The notes beneath the pieces were generated by a model, which worked only from the letters and a program-made list of their open reading frames with translations, made no database searches and was not told where the DNA came from. Below, one piece after another: positions 46,285-57,144 of a DNA stretch of 57,675 nucleotides. Within the stretch, counting starts at the first letter, position 1; the number at the start of each line of letters is the position of its first letter. This stretch comes from Fomitopsis serialis (lineage: Eukaryota > Basidiomycota > Agaricomycetes > Polyporales > Fomitopsidaceae): assembly GCF_022376445.1 (NCBI RefSeq), contig NW_025955209.1, positions 1-57,675 on the forward strand. Direction: 5' to 3'. A program made the position numbers and the translations under genes.

Positions 46285-48810
46285 ATGTTGCGAGCGTTGG
46301 GGGCGATGAGCTCAGCGCTGGTAGCCGAGGCGGAGGTGGCTGCGGGGATGCGCGGTAAAAACGGGGCTAATTATACAGACGGCAAGGCCATGCCGAGGGC
46401 TGCCCCGAGTCCGGTCGAAAAGTCAGCTGTGCGCATTCTCCCTCCTCCGCCCCTCGTCCACCGCAATGGCCACGGCGGTCCTTCGTGCCATGGCCATGGC
46501 CAGCGACATCCCCCTCCACCCGTCCTCCCCGCCCCCTCCATCCCCCTCCAGTCCGACCAACCGCAGCCTCCCCCGATCTCTCCGAAAGGCAGAGAACGGC
46601 CTCTCCCGCCACCTCCCATACCCTCAAAGGACTCAGTGGTCGTCCGCGCCGCGTCACCTGGGCCCAGCATAATATCATCGAGGAGGCTTGCCAAGTCACC
46701 CGAGGCAGGGCCATCGCGGTTTCGTCCTCTCTCCCTCACATCGCCGTCTTTCGCCTCGCGCCGTGCTCTCAGCCGCGTCTTCAAGCAGCCCCGCGTCCTC
46801 GCTTCTCTGCTCGACGTCTCGAGCTGGGGAGACATACATGCTCTCATCAGTACGTGTCGGGAGCTCAGACACGGCTTGCTGCGCAATCCCGAATGCAGAG
46901 AGGCGCTGCTTTCGTTCTACGTCCCCGGATACAGCGTCGCTGTGCAATCTGCAGACATGACGCAGGTCCGCGAGGTCAAGGTCGACTTTCATGACCTCAC
47001 ACTCCTCGGTGCGTTTCTACATCGTCCTCTCCATCTCCGAGACCCTCATGATCCGCGATCCTAGTCCAATCGCAGTTCGTTCCGCTGCACAAGTACCCGA
47101 TGCTCTCCCTGTCCATCCTCAGCCGCTTGTCGCAGAATGCAGACCAGTTCGAGCTCTACCGGGCCACGGAGCGATACGTCGCGCTCACCCAGGCTCACTC
47201 CCGCTTGGTGCTGTTCCTGCAGGCACTGGTCCACAGCGCTCCAACGTCTCCCCTAGCCGACGACTTTGACGACAACCTGAACTTGCTCTCGCCACAGGGT
47301 ACGAGAGTACCGCAGTTCGCGGGCATGCGCGAACTCGTCTTTCCCGCCCCACTGGCCTACAGCGAACCAGGCCACCAAGGCTCCACCGAGACACTGCCCA
47401 GCGCCGCACTAGGCCACAGGCGCACAGCGACGCAGTTCTCAGAAACCGGGAAACCAGCTACTCGCGCGCTCTCGCTCAGCCCCGCACGAGCGTCCGGCGA
47501 CTTCCACACGTTGCTGGGGCACGGCAGCCGACCAGCGCGCAAAGGCAAGGTGTCGCGCAAGTCGCTGTTCAGCGGACCGAAGGTGCCTCCACCCCCGCCC
47601 GCCGCGGAGCCGATTGCGAGTCAGTACGTGAAAGGCTGGGCGACCCGCACGTCGTACCAGATGCACCGGTCCCCACCGCGTGCCTGGGACCAGCAGCAGC
47701 ACCGCATGGGCGTGTCATCCGTGTCCGAGGACGACCTCAAGGCGCCGAAGCGGCGCTTCACGTCAACGACGTTCTCCAGCGAGTCAAGCCTCCTCAGCCC
47801 GCCGAGTAGCAGGAGCCAGACGGAACCGTCCGCGTCGGGGGACAGCTCGTTCTCGCCCCGCGCGAGCTCTAGGGAGTCAAGACCGCTGCCCCCTCCGCCG
47901 CCTACCGTTGCAGTCCCGAGAGGGACATCACCGCATGACCTCTACCTCGCGACGTCGCGCACCCGCGCGCCTGTCCTCCGCACGTTCGTGCCGTGTACTG
48001 TCCTTGACGACAACGCGGTCGCGGCGTGCGAGGAACAGCTCGTAGACGCGGGCCTGTGGGAGCACCTCTCCGTCGGGGACGTCGTCTGCAACTTCGGGTA
48101 CGTTCCACCCGTCACAGAGCACGCGGACGGGGACGGCGATGGAGAGCCGAAGCAGGAGTGGCTCCTCTTCGACGGCGCGGGGCTCGCGCCGTACGCGCCG
48201 CCCGCCCCGCCCCCGCTCGAAGACCCGCTCTCGCTGCCGTCGCCGTTCTACTACGCGCACATCCTCCCGCCGTGGTCCAACCCGCATTACGTCCTCTCCC
48301 TGCCCACGCTCCCGCGCGGCCTCCGGCCCGCCGCACATTCGCCGGCGCGCGCTCAGCCACGCGGACGTGCAGCTCACGCTGACGCACGTGCCTGCGCGCG
48401 TGCGCAGCCCGCACTCGCCGCAGGGCTACGCGGTCGTGCGCAAGTTCGTGTGGATCGCGCGGCTGCCGTACGTCGGCCCGGGCACGGACGGCGGCGCGGG
48501 GCTCGGGCGGGGCTGGCAGGGCGAGTGGATGCTCGAGGGCGAGGGCACGCGGGAGGGCCGGCAGAGCCTGCTGGACGCGCTGAGCGACGGCCCGGACGGC
48601 TCGGGCCTGACGCGGAGAGGCAAGTGGGAGGTCGTCCGGGACAAGTCGGGCAACGGACGGCTGTGGATGAAGTGAGTGTTCGCGTTTGTGGTGTGCGCTT
48701 GGTGCGGGGCTGATGGGCGTGGCGTGTTTAGGTCGCTGATCCCGAACGTCGACGAGGCGAGCGAGTCGGCGGGCTCGTGCGACGGCGACCGGATATCTGT
48801 GACGCACTGA
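46285..48810 (+). CDS. Proline-rich protein with F-box-like segment
   Basis: Exons 46285-47008, 47065-48671 and 48732-48810. The first 160 residues are Pro-rich ([20 protein letters not shown]). A helical F-box-like segment follows ([20 protein letters not shown] with [20 protein letters not shown]). The central region is Ser/Pro-rich and the C-terminal third is ordered: AAGLWEHL-like start ([20 protein letters not shown]), [31 protein letters not shown] and [20 protein letters not shown]. The order fits a conserved fungal family without known function. Between about 48310 and 48360 the reading frame has to shift by one base to join [11 protein letters not shown] with [11 protein letters not shown], and no intron fits. 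The gene is therefore frameshifted, or the sequence has an error. Confidence 0.75.
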
Positions 48811-49301
48811 ACAGACACTGATGGGTACACGAACCCTAGAAAAGGTCCGAGACGCGCTCCCCGCACTACGCTACAGCCCACTGCTTTACTGCCCCCCTAC
48901 ATTCCTAGACTCCATCAGACGCTATCGGTATACCCTCGCGGTCTCTTGAGCCACCCTTCCTATTCTCTGCTGCTACGCACTGTTGACCTACCACTGACAC
49001 TTGCCGCGCACGCCCACATAATGACTCTACCCCCACTGCCCGCGCATCTCTGTAGTATCTAGCTTACCCCACGGACGCTTGATGGACCTGTCACGCTGTA
49101 GGAACATCTGTCTGCTCGCCCACTCACTATGCGTGCCTCCACCTCTATATCGCTACACATCAAAAGACCATCTACGTACTTCTACCACGACCTTGCTAGG
49201 ATACAGGCCTCGGCGGTACATACTCACACATACTACGGTCTCCCTGCTGTAATACATAGTAGATTCTACCTATTCACGCTCCGCCCGGGTGGTGGGGTGG
49301 T
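48811..49301. other. Intergenic, partly duplicated 3' flank
   Basis: From about 49100 this stretch matches 54940-55121 in the same orientation, including ACCACGACCTTGCTAGG and CTCCCTGCTGTA. It is the downstream flank of the substrate-binding-protein-like sequences. No gene is seen before it. Confidence 0.55.
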
Positions 49302-49600
49302 TCACGCGAGTTTGGTGACGTCGAAGCTGCCGCCGGGGCTGTGGGTGAAACCTGTCTTGGTGAGCACGTCGAGTATTGGTGATCACTTCTGTAGGGATGC
49401 TGCAGACCATGCGACGGTATTCAGCCCGGCGGCCTGGTAGATCTCTCACGGTCAACATAATGGGAGCTGGGATGCACGGGTGCGCAGAGATTGCCGTCCT
49501 CCTTCGGATACCCAAACTTCTCCTTGAAATAATCGTACAGGAACAAGTCATCCAACTCGGAGCACTGTTCTCGTTCTGAGAGCTCGCACCTCCCCGCACC
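49302..49600 (-). pseudogene. 3' fragment of a substrate-binding-protein-like gene
   Basis: The minus strand gives YDYFKEKFGYPKEDG, an intron-like segment, and then a broken version of the C-terminus seen at 55122-55300 (compare IPTEVITNTLDVLTKTG). The frame shifts twice and the middle and 5' parts of the gene are missing. It is best explained as a truncated copy of the gene at 55122-56512, left behind by the segmental duplication described below. Confidence 0.75.
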
Positions 49601-49639
49601 TTCCGCTAATCTACCTATGCAGAGCGTAAGACATGGTAC

Positions 49640-51544
49640 GGTGAGCATCTCTGCAACGTTTGTGACTCACGACGACGTGGATCAGGCGGCCTCGCACATC
49701 AGTCAGTCCTCTGACACATTGGGATCCTTCGCACTACGTTCTCTGGTTTGCGCGCAACAAACAGGAACTGCAAATGAGACATTCGAACACCGGTATGAAT
49801 ACGATGGACGTACTCGAGCCATCTACGTTCTTCCGCAGGCTTGATGACCTCATTGAGAATAGTCGAGTAGATCCTCTGCGATCGCAACATCTGCAGCGGA
49901 TGGTCCCCTCTCTTGCATGCATCCTTGTGCTCCTCCAATGTGCTTTCTGGCACGGCGCGCCGCAGTAATATATCTACGCAATCACATGAGCAAACATAAA
50001 ACCACATATCCCTGAGAACTACGAACTTTCTGACACCCGTGACAGCGTTTCATTTTGAGCCCCGGACGCTCTATCGTTGTACACCCGGACGCTTCACATC
50101 GCTTCCAGAGGGGCAGGAAAAACGGATCCAGCTTGGCGGCCTGTTCGATCTTGGATACACTCCGAGTGTCTTGGCCGGATGCGATGTACTGGTCGACACG
50201 ATCATTCCATCCGGTGCTGAGAAACTTGCCTAGGGGTTTCGGCGTCCATTCTCCCTCGGGCCTGAGAAATACTAATCTGTCAGACGAATACAAATTCTTC
50301 AGCATGGGCACTGACATAGGCAGAAATTCAAGTGAAGTCGCCGCATGCCGGAAAGCCGGATCAGCTTTCTCTTTACTTTCGGCATCGTTATGCTCGATGG
50401 CCATGAGCACGAGCTCCCAGGACCTCTTCTTTCCCGTGTCTGGCCATTTTGTGGACATCAGCGTCTCCATAGTAGCAAAGGGTAAGTAGGTTGCCGTATG
50501 TCCGTCGGCTTCCATCATGCGCTGGGTGACGGTCATACGCCCTCGTTCCTCGTCCCATCTCTCCACCAGTTCGACGCTTCTGAGTTTGCAGCAGTTAGCA
50601 TATGTCTTCGTCGACCTGCAAATGCACGCAAATGTGGGAGGATATGGGTGGTCGCCCGATCCGTGACATTCGGAGAGTGGCTTCCCCGAGAAGCATGGGC
50701 ATTTCCGCGGTGGTCGCGCCGGCGGTGGTTCCGTCCTCGAGGCCAATAGCGCTACCAGCTCTCTGCAAGCTGATACTCTCGCGGGATCGATTGCCCAAGT
50801 ATCGAACATCTCGAACATTTCAGTCTGGGGACTTGGGCCTTTGGCGAGAGCCTGAATAAGTTGAGGAGCGGCCCCGTGGAGAGCAAATAGCTCGAGTAGT
50901 TCTAAGTCTAGACTTGCTAAAGCGACGACGAAAGGAAGGAGCGACGGCTCCTTGTAAGGGGCGAGATTGACATCGGCGTGCTGCTCGACTAGAATCTTCG
51001 CCATGTATCGCAACCGGGACATAGTGGATATGGCGAGGCTTTCGTCCTCGATGCCACCGTGGCGCAGCTGTCGCTTGGCCAGATCGAGTGAGAACCCACC
51101 CAGCTCATTCATGACGCAGTACAGCGGTGTCTGCCCCTTGACGTCCCTACGGTTGACGTCGGCCCCAAGACGTATGCATTCGTATACGAATGCCACGTCA
51201 TAAATCCGCACCGCGAGGTGGAGGTATGTGCTCCCGCTCCCGTTGGGCATGATCTGCGGGAGGGACCAATCGGTGTCGTTGTGACCAGCCCATGTTTCAT
51301 CGATTGTAGTATACGCATCCCCCAGTGCGAGAACGTAGTGTCGTAGTATCAAGTGACGCATAGGTAGCACCCTGGTGTCGTGCCAGAAGATGACCGTTTC
51401 CTCGCAGTAGAAGTCTGGATCGACTTGGAGTTTGAGTTCGTCGAGCAGAGCCTGCGGCAAGCATACTGGTAAGTTTGTTTTCGGCATAATTGAAAGTGGA
51501 AGCCGATCGGTGTTGATCCCGGATAGTCCCTGCAGCGAAGACAT
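49640..51544 (-). repeat. Segmental duplication, unit 1 (SBP fragment + MYND copy 3)
   Basis: The order [SBP-like sequence 3' end, spacer, MYND gene], all on the minus strand, occurs here and again at 54940-57675. Spacer sequences match, for example GAGCACTGTTCTCGTTCTGA at 49558 and 56837, and the TCTCTGGTTTGCG region at 49741 and 57078. Unit 1 lacks most of the SBP gene. Confidence 0.72.
49734..51544 (-). pseudogene. Ankyrin / SEC-C-like / MYND protein, copy 3, MYND frameshifted
   Basis: Minus-strand exons 51544-50349, 50261-50027, 49973-49734 give about 556 residues. The ankyrin-like and SEC-C-like parts are intact and close to copy 2. The first intron is 87 bases and its donor is GC (GCATGC), unlike the GT of copies 1 and 2. 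In the last exon one base is missing after CAPCQKAHW compared with the other copies, so the final His and Cys ligands of the MYND finger are lost and an unrelated tail follows to 49734. Alternatively the missing base is a sequencing error, since it lies in a G/A run. The upstream region differs from that of copies 1 and 2. Confidence 0.7.
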
Positions 51545-52977
51545 GGGACGACAGAGGTTGTGACTGGTGTGCGATGATGGTTTGATAATGCGTACGCGTT
51601 GAGTTCCAGCGGCGGGCCAACTTCCTACTGCCACCGTAACAGTGGGAACTTCCGTGAGGAGTTCCCTCCTTAGGTGCCAGTGGTCATGAGATCCTGAGAG
51701 ACGAATCAATTATAATAAGTACTGCCTCACGACATCGGCACAAGTCAATCGAACCTTATATCAAGCTTCTTGACGGTATGGAAGTTCGTTTTATAGCGGG
51801 CCAACATAATCATAGTTATGTGATAATAGGGAGCAGATCCAGTCAATTGCGTCTGGCAAATCCTGATTCATACACGGCGTGGGCTCAGTGAGCTGTCACG
51901 AGAAAGTGCATGTGCGGCGCGTCAACCGAAACATCGACTATACAGTACCAAACGACTCTGGAGGTACATACCCACAGGAGCTGGCTGATCATCTCGCGCT
52001 TTGCCCTCATTTGCGGACACGGGCGTGCCTAACGAGGTGTGTGTAACACCGATGATGGCCCCATCGTCCAGGTCGTTATCGATGTCTGCGGTGCACACGA
52101 CGCGGAACTCACGTCTAACGTTGAATAATCGTGCCACATACCGGCCTCAATGAGCTGAGATGTGGAATTGAGAGGGTCGTGGAGTCGCTGCATGCTGCCA
52201 GTTGGGGGACAAGCTGGCGACCTCGAGCACTGATGCCCTCTAGCGTGTTTATCTGCCTACAGGTCATCCGACAGCTCGCGTTCTCGAAAATTGCATCCAC
52301 GTTTTGGCGGGTCATGCTTCGCCATGACGGGGAGAGGTAGAGTTGACCTGGCCGTCTTGCAGGGTGGAAAACGGGGGCGGCGGAGTGTTCGACGGAGACT
52401 AGTAAGGCAGGAAGGTAGCTTGTCATGAATTGGGCACGGTAATTTAGGCTGGCGATGTCGTGAGAGTCAAAGAATCGAGCTGTATACATATTTCCTGATC
52501 ACCGCTACGTTGAACTCGACTTGCTTCTTCACTCATCCAATGAAGGCTAAGGCAAAGGTATAATCAGTCTCATCGGCACTAACCCAAAGGCAGCAACAGG
52601 GAAGTGACTCACTAGTCACCCTCGTACTACGATGGGCGCCCTTGCGAGCGCCGCACTGCTGCAGTCGAATCAGACGCGTATAGACTCAACATGTTTAGGC
52701 CGACGACGAAGAGCAGTCTACTCAGCTCGTAAGCTTGATCAAAACAGATCGCCCGTAACCGTAGCAAAACGTGCTGGCAGGTTTTCACTGGGCATGCAAC
52801 TCGTAGTTTTATCATTAAGGAACTTGGGGACAGCGACTTCATCGCGAATTTTGCACAACTTGAGCTTTTGCGTCTTGTATTCGCTGGAGAATGTATACAA
52901 TTTGAACTGGTCGACTATTGGGTATGGGAGGGACGTTGGATGTTGCCGAAAGGCTCCTGCTGTGTTAATCGAATACC
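51545..52977. other. 1.4 kb without a supported gene
   Basis: Minus-strand frames at 52489-52115 and 52137-51922 could be joined into a short protein (VRREFRVVCTADIDND in the second part), but I cannot place splice sites convincingly or recognise a family. Confidence 0.4.
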
Positions 52978-54808
52978 TCAGAAGAGCGTCTGCCAGACGT
53001 ATATATCCAACATGGGATTATGCTTTGCGGCAGCATACATGTTCATGACACTGCTTACAGCGGGTACGACACATCGTACAACACACACGCAGTCCTCAGA
53101 GATCACGGGCTGAGATCACTGTCCGACTTGGTACGGGCCAGCAAAACATGTCAGCTACATAGCACACATAGGTTCAGTGTACGTACGCCAGTAGAGCCAG
53201 TGAGCTCATCCTCATCTTCTGAGCTCGACCCGGTGGACATGGAATCGGAATTGTCGCCAGCATGCTGCGGACATTGAGGACGTTGTCAGAGGACATCAGA
53301 CAGTGGAACTATGGGCCAACAGATACCGTAGTCGGAGCGTGAGACGCGACATGCTGAGACGGCTGGTGAGACAGCTGGATTTGATGAGACACGGTGCAAA
53401 TAGGCGCAGCGACGGGACGACAGCCTACCACAGCAGAGGTACGTACCGCAAGATGCCTGGAGTGCTCTCGGGCCGAAGAGACACCCGCGCTGAGACCTAC
53501 CTCCGTATTGTCCTCGCCAGTACTGTCGGCCTCGCTGAGGATGGACGACGCACGAGACGACGCTGCTTTTGTAGGGCCCTTTTTGGAACCCTTCACCACG
53601 CGGTGAGAGCAATTATAAATCCGCACAAAGCAGTACATACCCTGGCTGGTTTCATTGCACCCTTTGCCTCCTTCGCTTTGTTCTGTTCAGTCTGCCACTT
53701 CTCTGCGAACTCCAGCTGCAGTACACCATTCAGCGCAGCACGGTATGTAATTGTGAAAAACGTACCGCTTGTTGCACTGTGACAGCATAGTCCTTCATCG
53801 ACATGTTCAATGCTTCCCAGCCCTTCTCCTCCCGAACACTTGGATCCCCATAGAGTGAATTGCGGCCATTCCTGTCAGCCCATGCCTTCCAATCATAGGC
53901 TGATAGCTGTTATTAGCGAGCATGATGGCATGGAAACATCTGACATACATACCAGTAGGGTCTTCTCTGAGATGAGGCCTGAACTTCTCGACACCACCAC
54001 CAGTGTAGTCCCCGGGGTCGCAATGGACCGCAACAAGCCAGATATGGAGCCAGGGATTTAGCTTGCAGCCTTTCCCTGATTTGCACTTGAGCTGCTCCGC
54101 CTCCCATTTAATGACCTTGCTGCGGATCATCCGTATAGCATTGCCACTCCAGGCCTCCCTGTCTTGAAAGTGCCATGGGTCACTGTTCTCGGGAATCGCG
54201 TCAGGCCTCTCATTCCCCCATGGCGAGGGGGTTGATTTGAGGACCCTATCGATGGTGTAGACAATGTAGCCAAACCACGTCGTGTACCGATTCATCAAGC
54301 GTATGCCCTCATCGTAGCGCAGAGACAGACGCGCCTTGTACTTGCCCTTGTCGTCCATGAGGTCGACCCAGCGGTGGTCTCCAGTTGGCCCGAGCACAGA
54401 CATCCAGTCAGAGGCATCCGATGCCTGCTGGCGCATGATGAATCCCGTCCGGGCCTTGGGGAACGTCGCGATGTACTCATCCAACGTTTTCATGACGGTC
54501 TCGAACTCCTCGGGTGTAATGTACTTTACACCATTCCCTCCCTCCTCCTCCTCCTCCTCCTCCTCCTCCTCCTCCTCCTCCTCCGCCGCCGCCGCCACCT
54601 TCATGTTCTTCCTCCTCGCCGTGGCCCTGGTGCTGACAGTAGCACAGTGCCTGTGCCAGAGGTCTTCACGTGTCGGTCCACTGGCATAATTGCTTTCGAT
54701 ATATTCGAGAGGCCGGGGAAGCAGGAGCGCAGCGAACAAAGATACCAGCACTTGGCGGGAAGAAGCAGGAAGGAGCACCGCCCTAAAGAGGCGCCCAGCA
54801 ATTGGCAC
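52978..54808 (-). CDS. Unrecognised protein with poly-glutamate tract
   Basis: Minus-strand exons 54808-53953, 53899-53766, 53715-53641, 53590-53501, 53264-53187, 53109-52978 are in phase and give about 454 residues. I do not recognise the family. A run of 14 Glu, encoded by a trinucleotide repeat, is followed by an ordered region rich in Trp and Arg (GPTGDHRWVDLMDDKGKYKA, RYTTWFGYIVYTIDRVLKST, NPWLHIWLVAVHCDPGDYTG) and a conserved-looking AYDWKAWADRNGRNSLYGDP. A charged region and a Ser/Asp-rich region (DNSDSMSTGSSSEDEDELTG) follow. The N-terminal hydrophobic stretch (VLVSLFAALLLP) may be a signal sequence, or the true start may be the Met just before the poly-Glu run. The last exon is the least certain. 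Confidence 0.65.
54537..54597. repeat. Trinucleotide microsatellite (CCT)n/(CCG)n
   Basis: An uninterrupted run of CTC/CCT units followed by GCC units lies inside the coding frame of the unrecognised gene. On the minus strand it encodes AAAA followed by 14 Glu. Confidence 0.9.
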
Positions 54809-55121
54809 GGATGCGGACGGTCAACGAACACTAGTAATGGCTCTGTCCCCATGCTGGCCTTGAACGGCATTGCTGCTCGCATTGCTGTAGTACGTACCTA
54901 CTAGTAGCTATAGAGCTTACCTCCCGGACTCATGAGCATCTGTCTGCCATCCGCTTACTCACTATATGCGTGCTAACTTGTACCAATTCTATATCGCTAC
55001 ACCATCTACATACTTCACCACGACCTTGCTAGGGATACAGGCCTCAGCGGTAAATTCTCATATTGTCTCCCTGCTGTACTAGTACATAGTAGATTCCGCC
55101 TATTCCCGGTGGTGTGGATGT
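54809..55121. other. Intergenic, duplicated 3' flank
   Basis: Bases from about 54940 match 49100-49301 in the same orientation (for example ACCACGACCTTGCTAGG). This is the downstream flank of the substrate-binding-protein-like gene. No gene is seen. Confidence 0.55.
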
Positions 55122-56512
55122 TCACGCGAGCCTGGCGACGTCGGTGTTGACGAACTGTGCGACGTCGAAGCCGCTCCCGGGGCTGTTGATGAAGCCTGTC
55201 TTGGTGAGCACATCGAGAGTGTTCGTGATCACTTCCGTCGGGATGCTGCCGCAGTCGTGTGACCATGCAACGGTCTTCAGCCAGGCCTATAGATTCTCTA
55301 CGGTCAACTGATGGGAGCTGGGATACACGGGTGTGCTGACGGACCTTGACGTCCTCCTCCGGGTACCTAAACTTGTCCTTGATAAACTCGACGTCCGCAG
55401 CCTCACGCTGGGCGGGGTCGTCGAACGTGCGGACGTAGATGGTCAGGGTGTCTAGAACGTGCGCAGAGCTTCCGACGAGGCTCGCGTGGGGTGCGCGCGA
55501 TCAACCAGGAGGGCCAGGGAGTTGGCACAGATCCAATCTATCGCATTACCCAATGTAACTCAACTGCGATGCATGGAATGTAAAGCGCAGTGTGGACACG
55601 TACGAAGCGCGCCTCGCCGGCGTCGACGAAGGGCTTGGTGGTGAACCACTCCCACATGAATGCGCTGGTCGTGCCATCGTTGACCGAGCTGATGAGGCCG
55701 CGGATATCATTGTTCACTGCGCGCTCAGGCTTTGTCAGCGCACGTTCCTAGACATCGCGTCCGGATTCTGGGTCTTCAATACTCACCTTGGAACTGCATC
55801 TTGTCCGTCGGCCAGTCCTGTTGAAGGGCCATGACGTACGCCATGGTCTGGCTCCCACTGATATCCATGAGCCGGACGTTCTCAGACGAATGAAAGGCGA
55901 GCCAACCTTCCGTATCTCGAGATGCCGATGGACGTTCCTGCAGATCCGGAATTCCCTTGTACTGGGTGTCCTTCCCGTGATGACGGCCCTACGCGGATAT
56001 AAGTCCCCGCGCACCAGTGAGTCTGTTTGCCGGAGGGAAACGCACCAATTTAGCGGCGTCGTGACGTAGCTGCCACGAGCTTGTAGTGCTGCGACCCTCT
56101 GGCTATGCCAGAAATTAGAGGTCTGTCAATGCACTAGCGTGCGCCATGATCGTAAAGATGACATGCACCACACAGAATGGTCAGTGAAGTCGCGACCCGG
56201 GTGCTGCACTCACACCGCAACGTCGATCTCGTCGTTGGTCAAACGTGTGATGACCTGACCAGTCCCGCCTGAGTCGTAGACGTAAAGTTAGGGTGCGTCC
56301 CAGCATGATGGCAGACTCAATGGTACATGCTTACTTGGGCACTCTACAAGCGTGAAAGTCTTGCCTCCGTCTGCCTCGGCGTACTGCAGCAACGGAGAGG
56401 AGAAGTGTTCCCGAACTGCCAATCACATGAGATCCGTAAACACTTGCAGTCAGATAAACAGCTCTGTGAGGTCCAACACGGCTCTATCTCACCGTAACCG
56501 ACTCTGGGGCAT
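55122..56512 (-). pseudogene. NMT1/SsuA-like substrate-binding-protein-fold gene with several frameshifts
   Basis: The minus strand shows a chain of conserved pieces of a periplasmic-binding-protein-like II (NMT1/THI5/SsuA-like) protein in short exons: RVGYVREHFSSPLLQYAEA, SGTGQVITRLTNDEIDVAV, PLISGIARGSQHYKL, GTSIGISRYG, GSQTMAYVMALQQDW, NNDIRGLISSVNDGTTSAFM, FIKDKFRYPEEDVK, AWLKTVAWSHDCGSIP and EVITNTLDVLTKTG. Bacterial relatives bind sulfonates or thiamine precursors; the fungal function is unclear. The pieces do not connect in one frame. At about five places one base is missing, each time at a short run of identical bases. The gene is either decayed or mis-sequenced. A shorter relic of it is at 49302-49600. 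Confidence 0.75.
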
Positions 56513-57144
56513 GTTGATGAGTCTGAGCAAACACTGGCCAAGACCGTTCTAGGAACCTAGCCGTGCCAGGTGGTGGCGGAGAGTCAGAGCGCAGCACGGT
56601 CGATAGATCGAGGATCTGAGTATGTAAGGCGCACGACGTCATCCTATCGTGATCAACTGGCCGACCGCAGTCGTGCAGGAGTTCGAACGCCTGGCACCGC
56701 GATACACTCATACAGTAAATTATCGGCAAGAGACACAACCACCGTCGAACGACAACTTCATAGGTACGATACAAGCGGCCGTGGTTTACAATCTGGTTAA
56801 CCAAGGCAAACATAATCATACAGAACAGGTCGTCCGAGCACTGTTCTCGTTCTGAATCCGAGCACCTCCCGGAATCCGAATTATATGCCCCCCGTCATCG
56901 CTCACTGTCCTGAAAACACCCCGCTAGACCCCTTCATACAGCACAGCCACCTGTGCAGAGCATAAGGCATGTTAGGGTGAGCGTATTTGGCACGGTCATT
57001 CAATCACTCACTACGATCAGGCGGCCCCGGCGCACATCAGTGTGTCCTCAGACACAGCAGGATCCTTCAAACCAAGGTCTCTGGTTTGCGTGCCACATTT
57101 AGAAACTGCAGATGGGACAGTAGAGCGATATAGACAGAATGGAC
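56513..57144. other. Spacer between SBP and MYND copy 4
   Basis: The part from 56800 matches 49545-49830, the spacer of unit 1, with many differences. The part from 56560 to 56800 has no counterpart there. No gene is supported. Confidence 0.5.
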
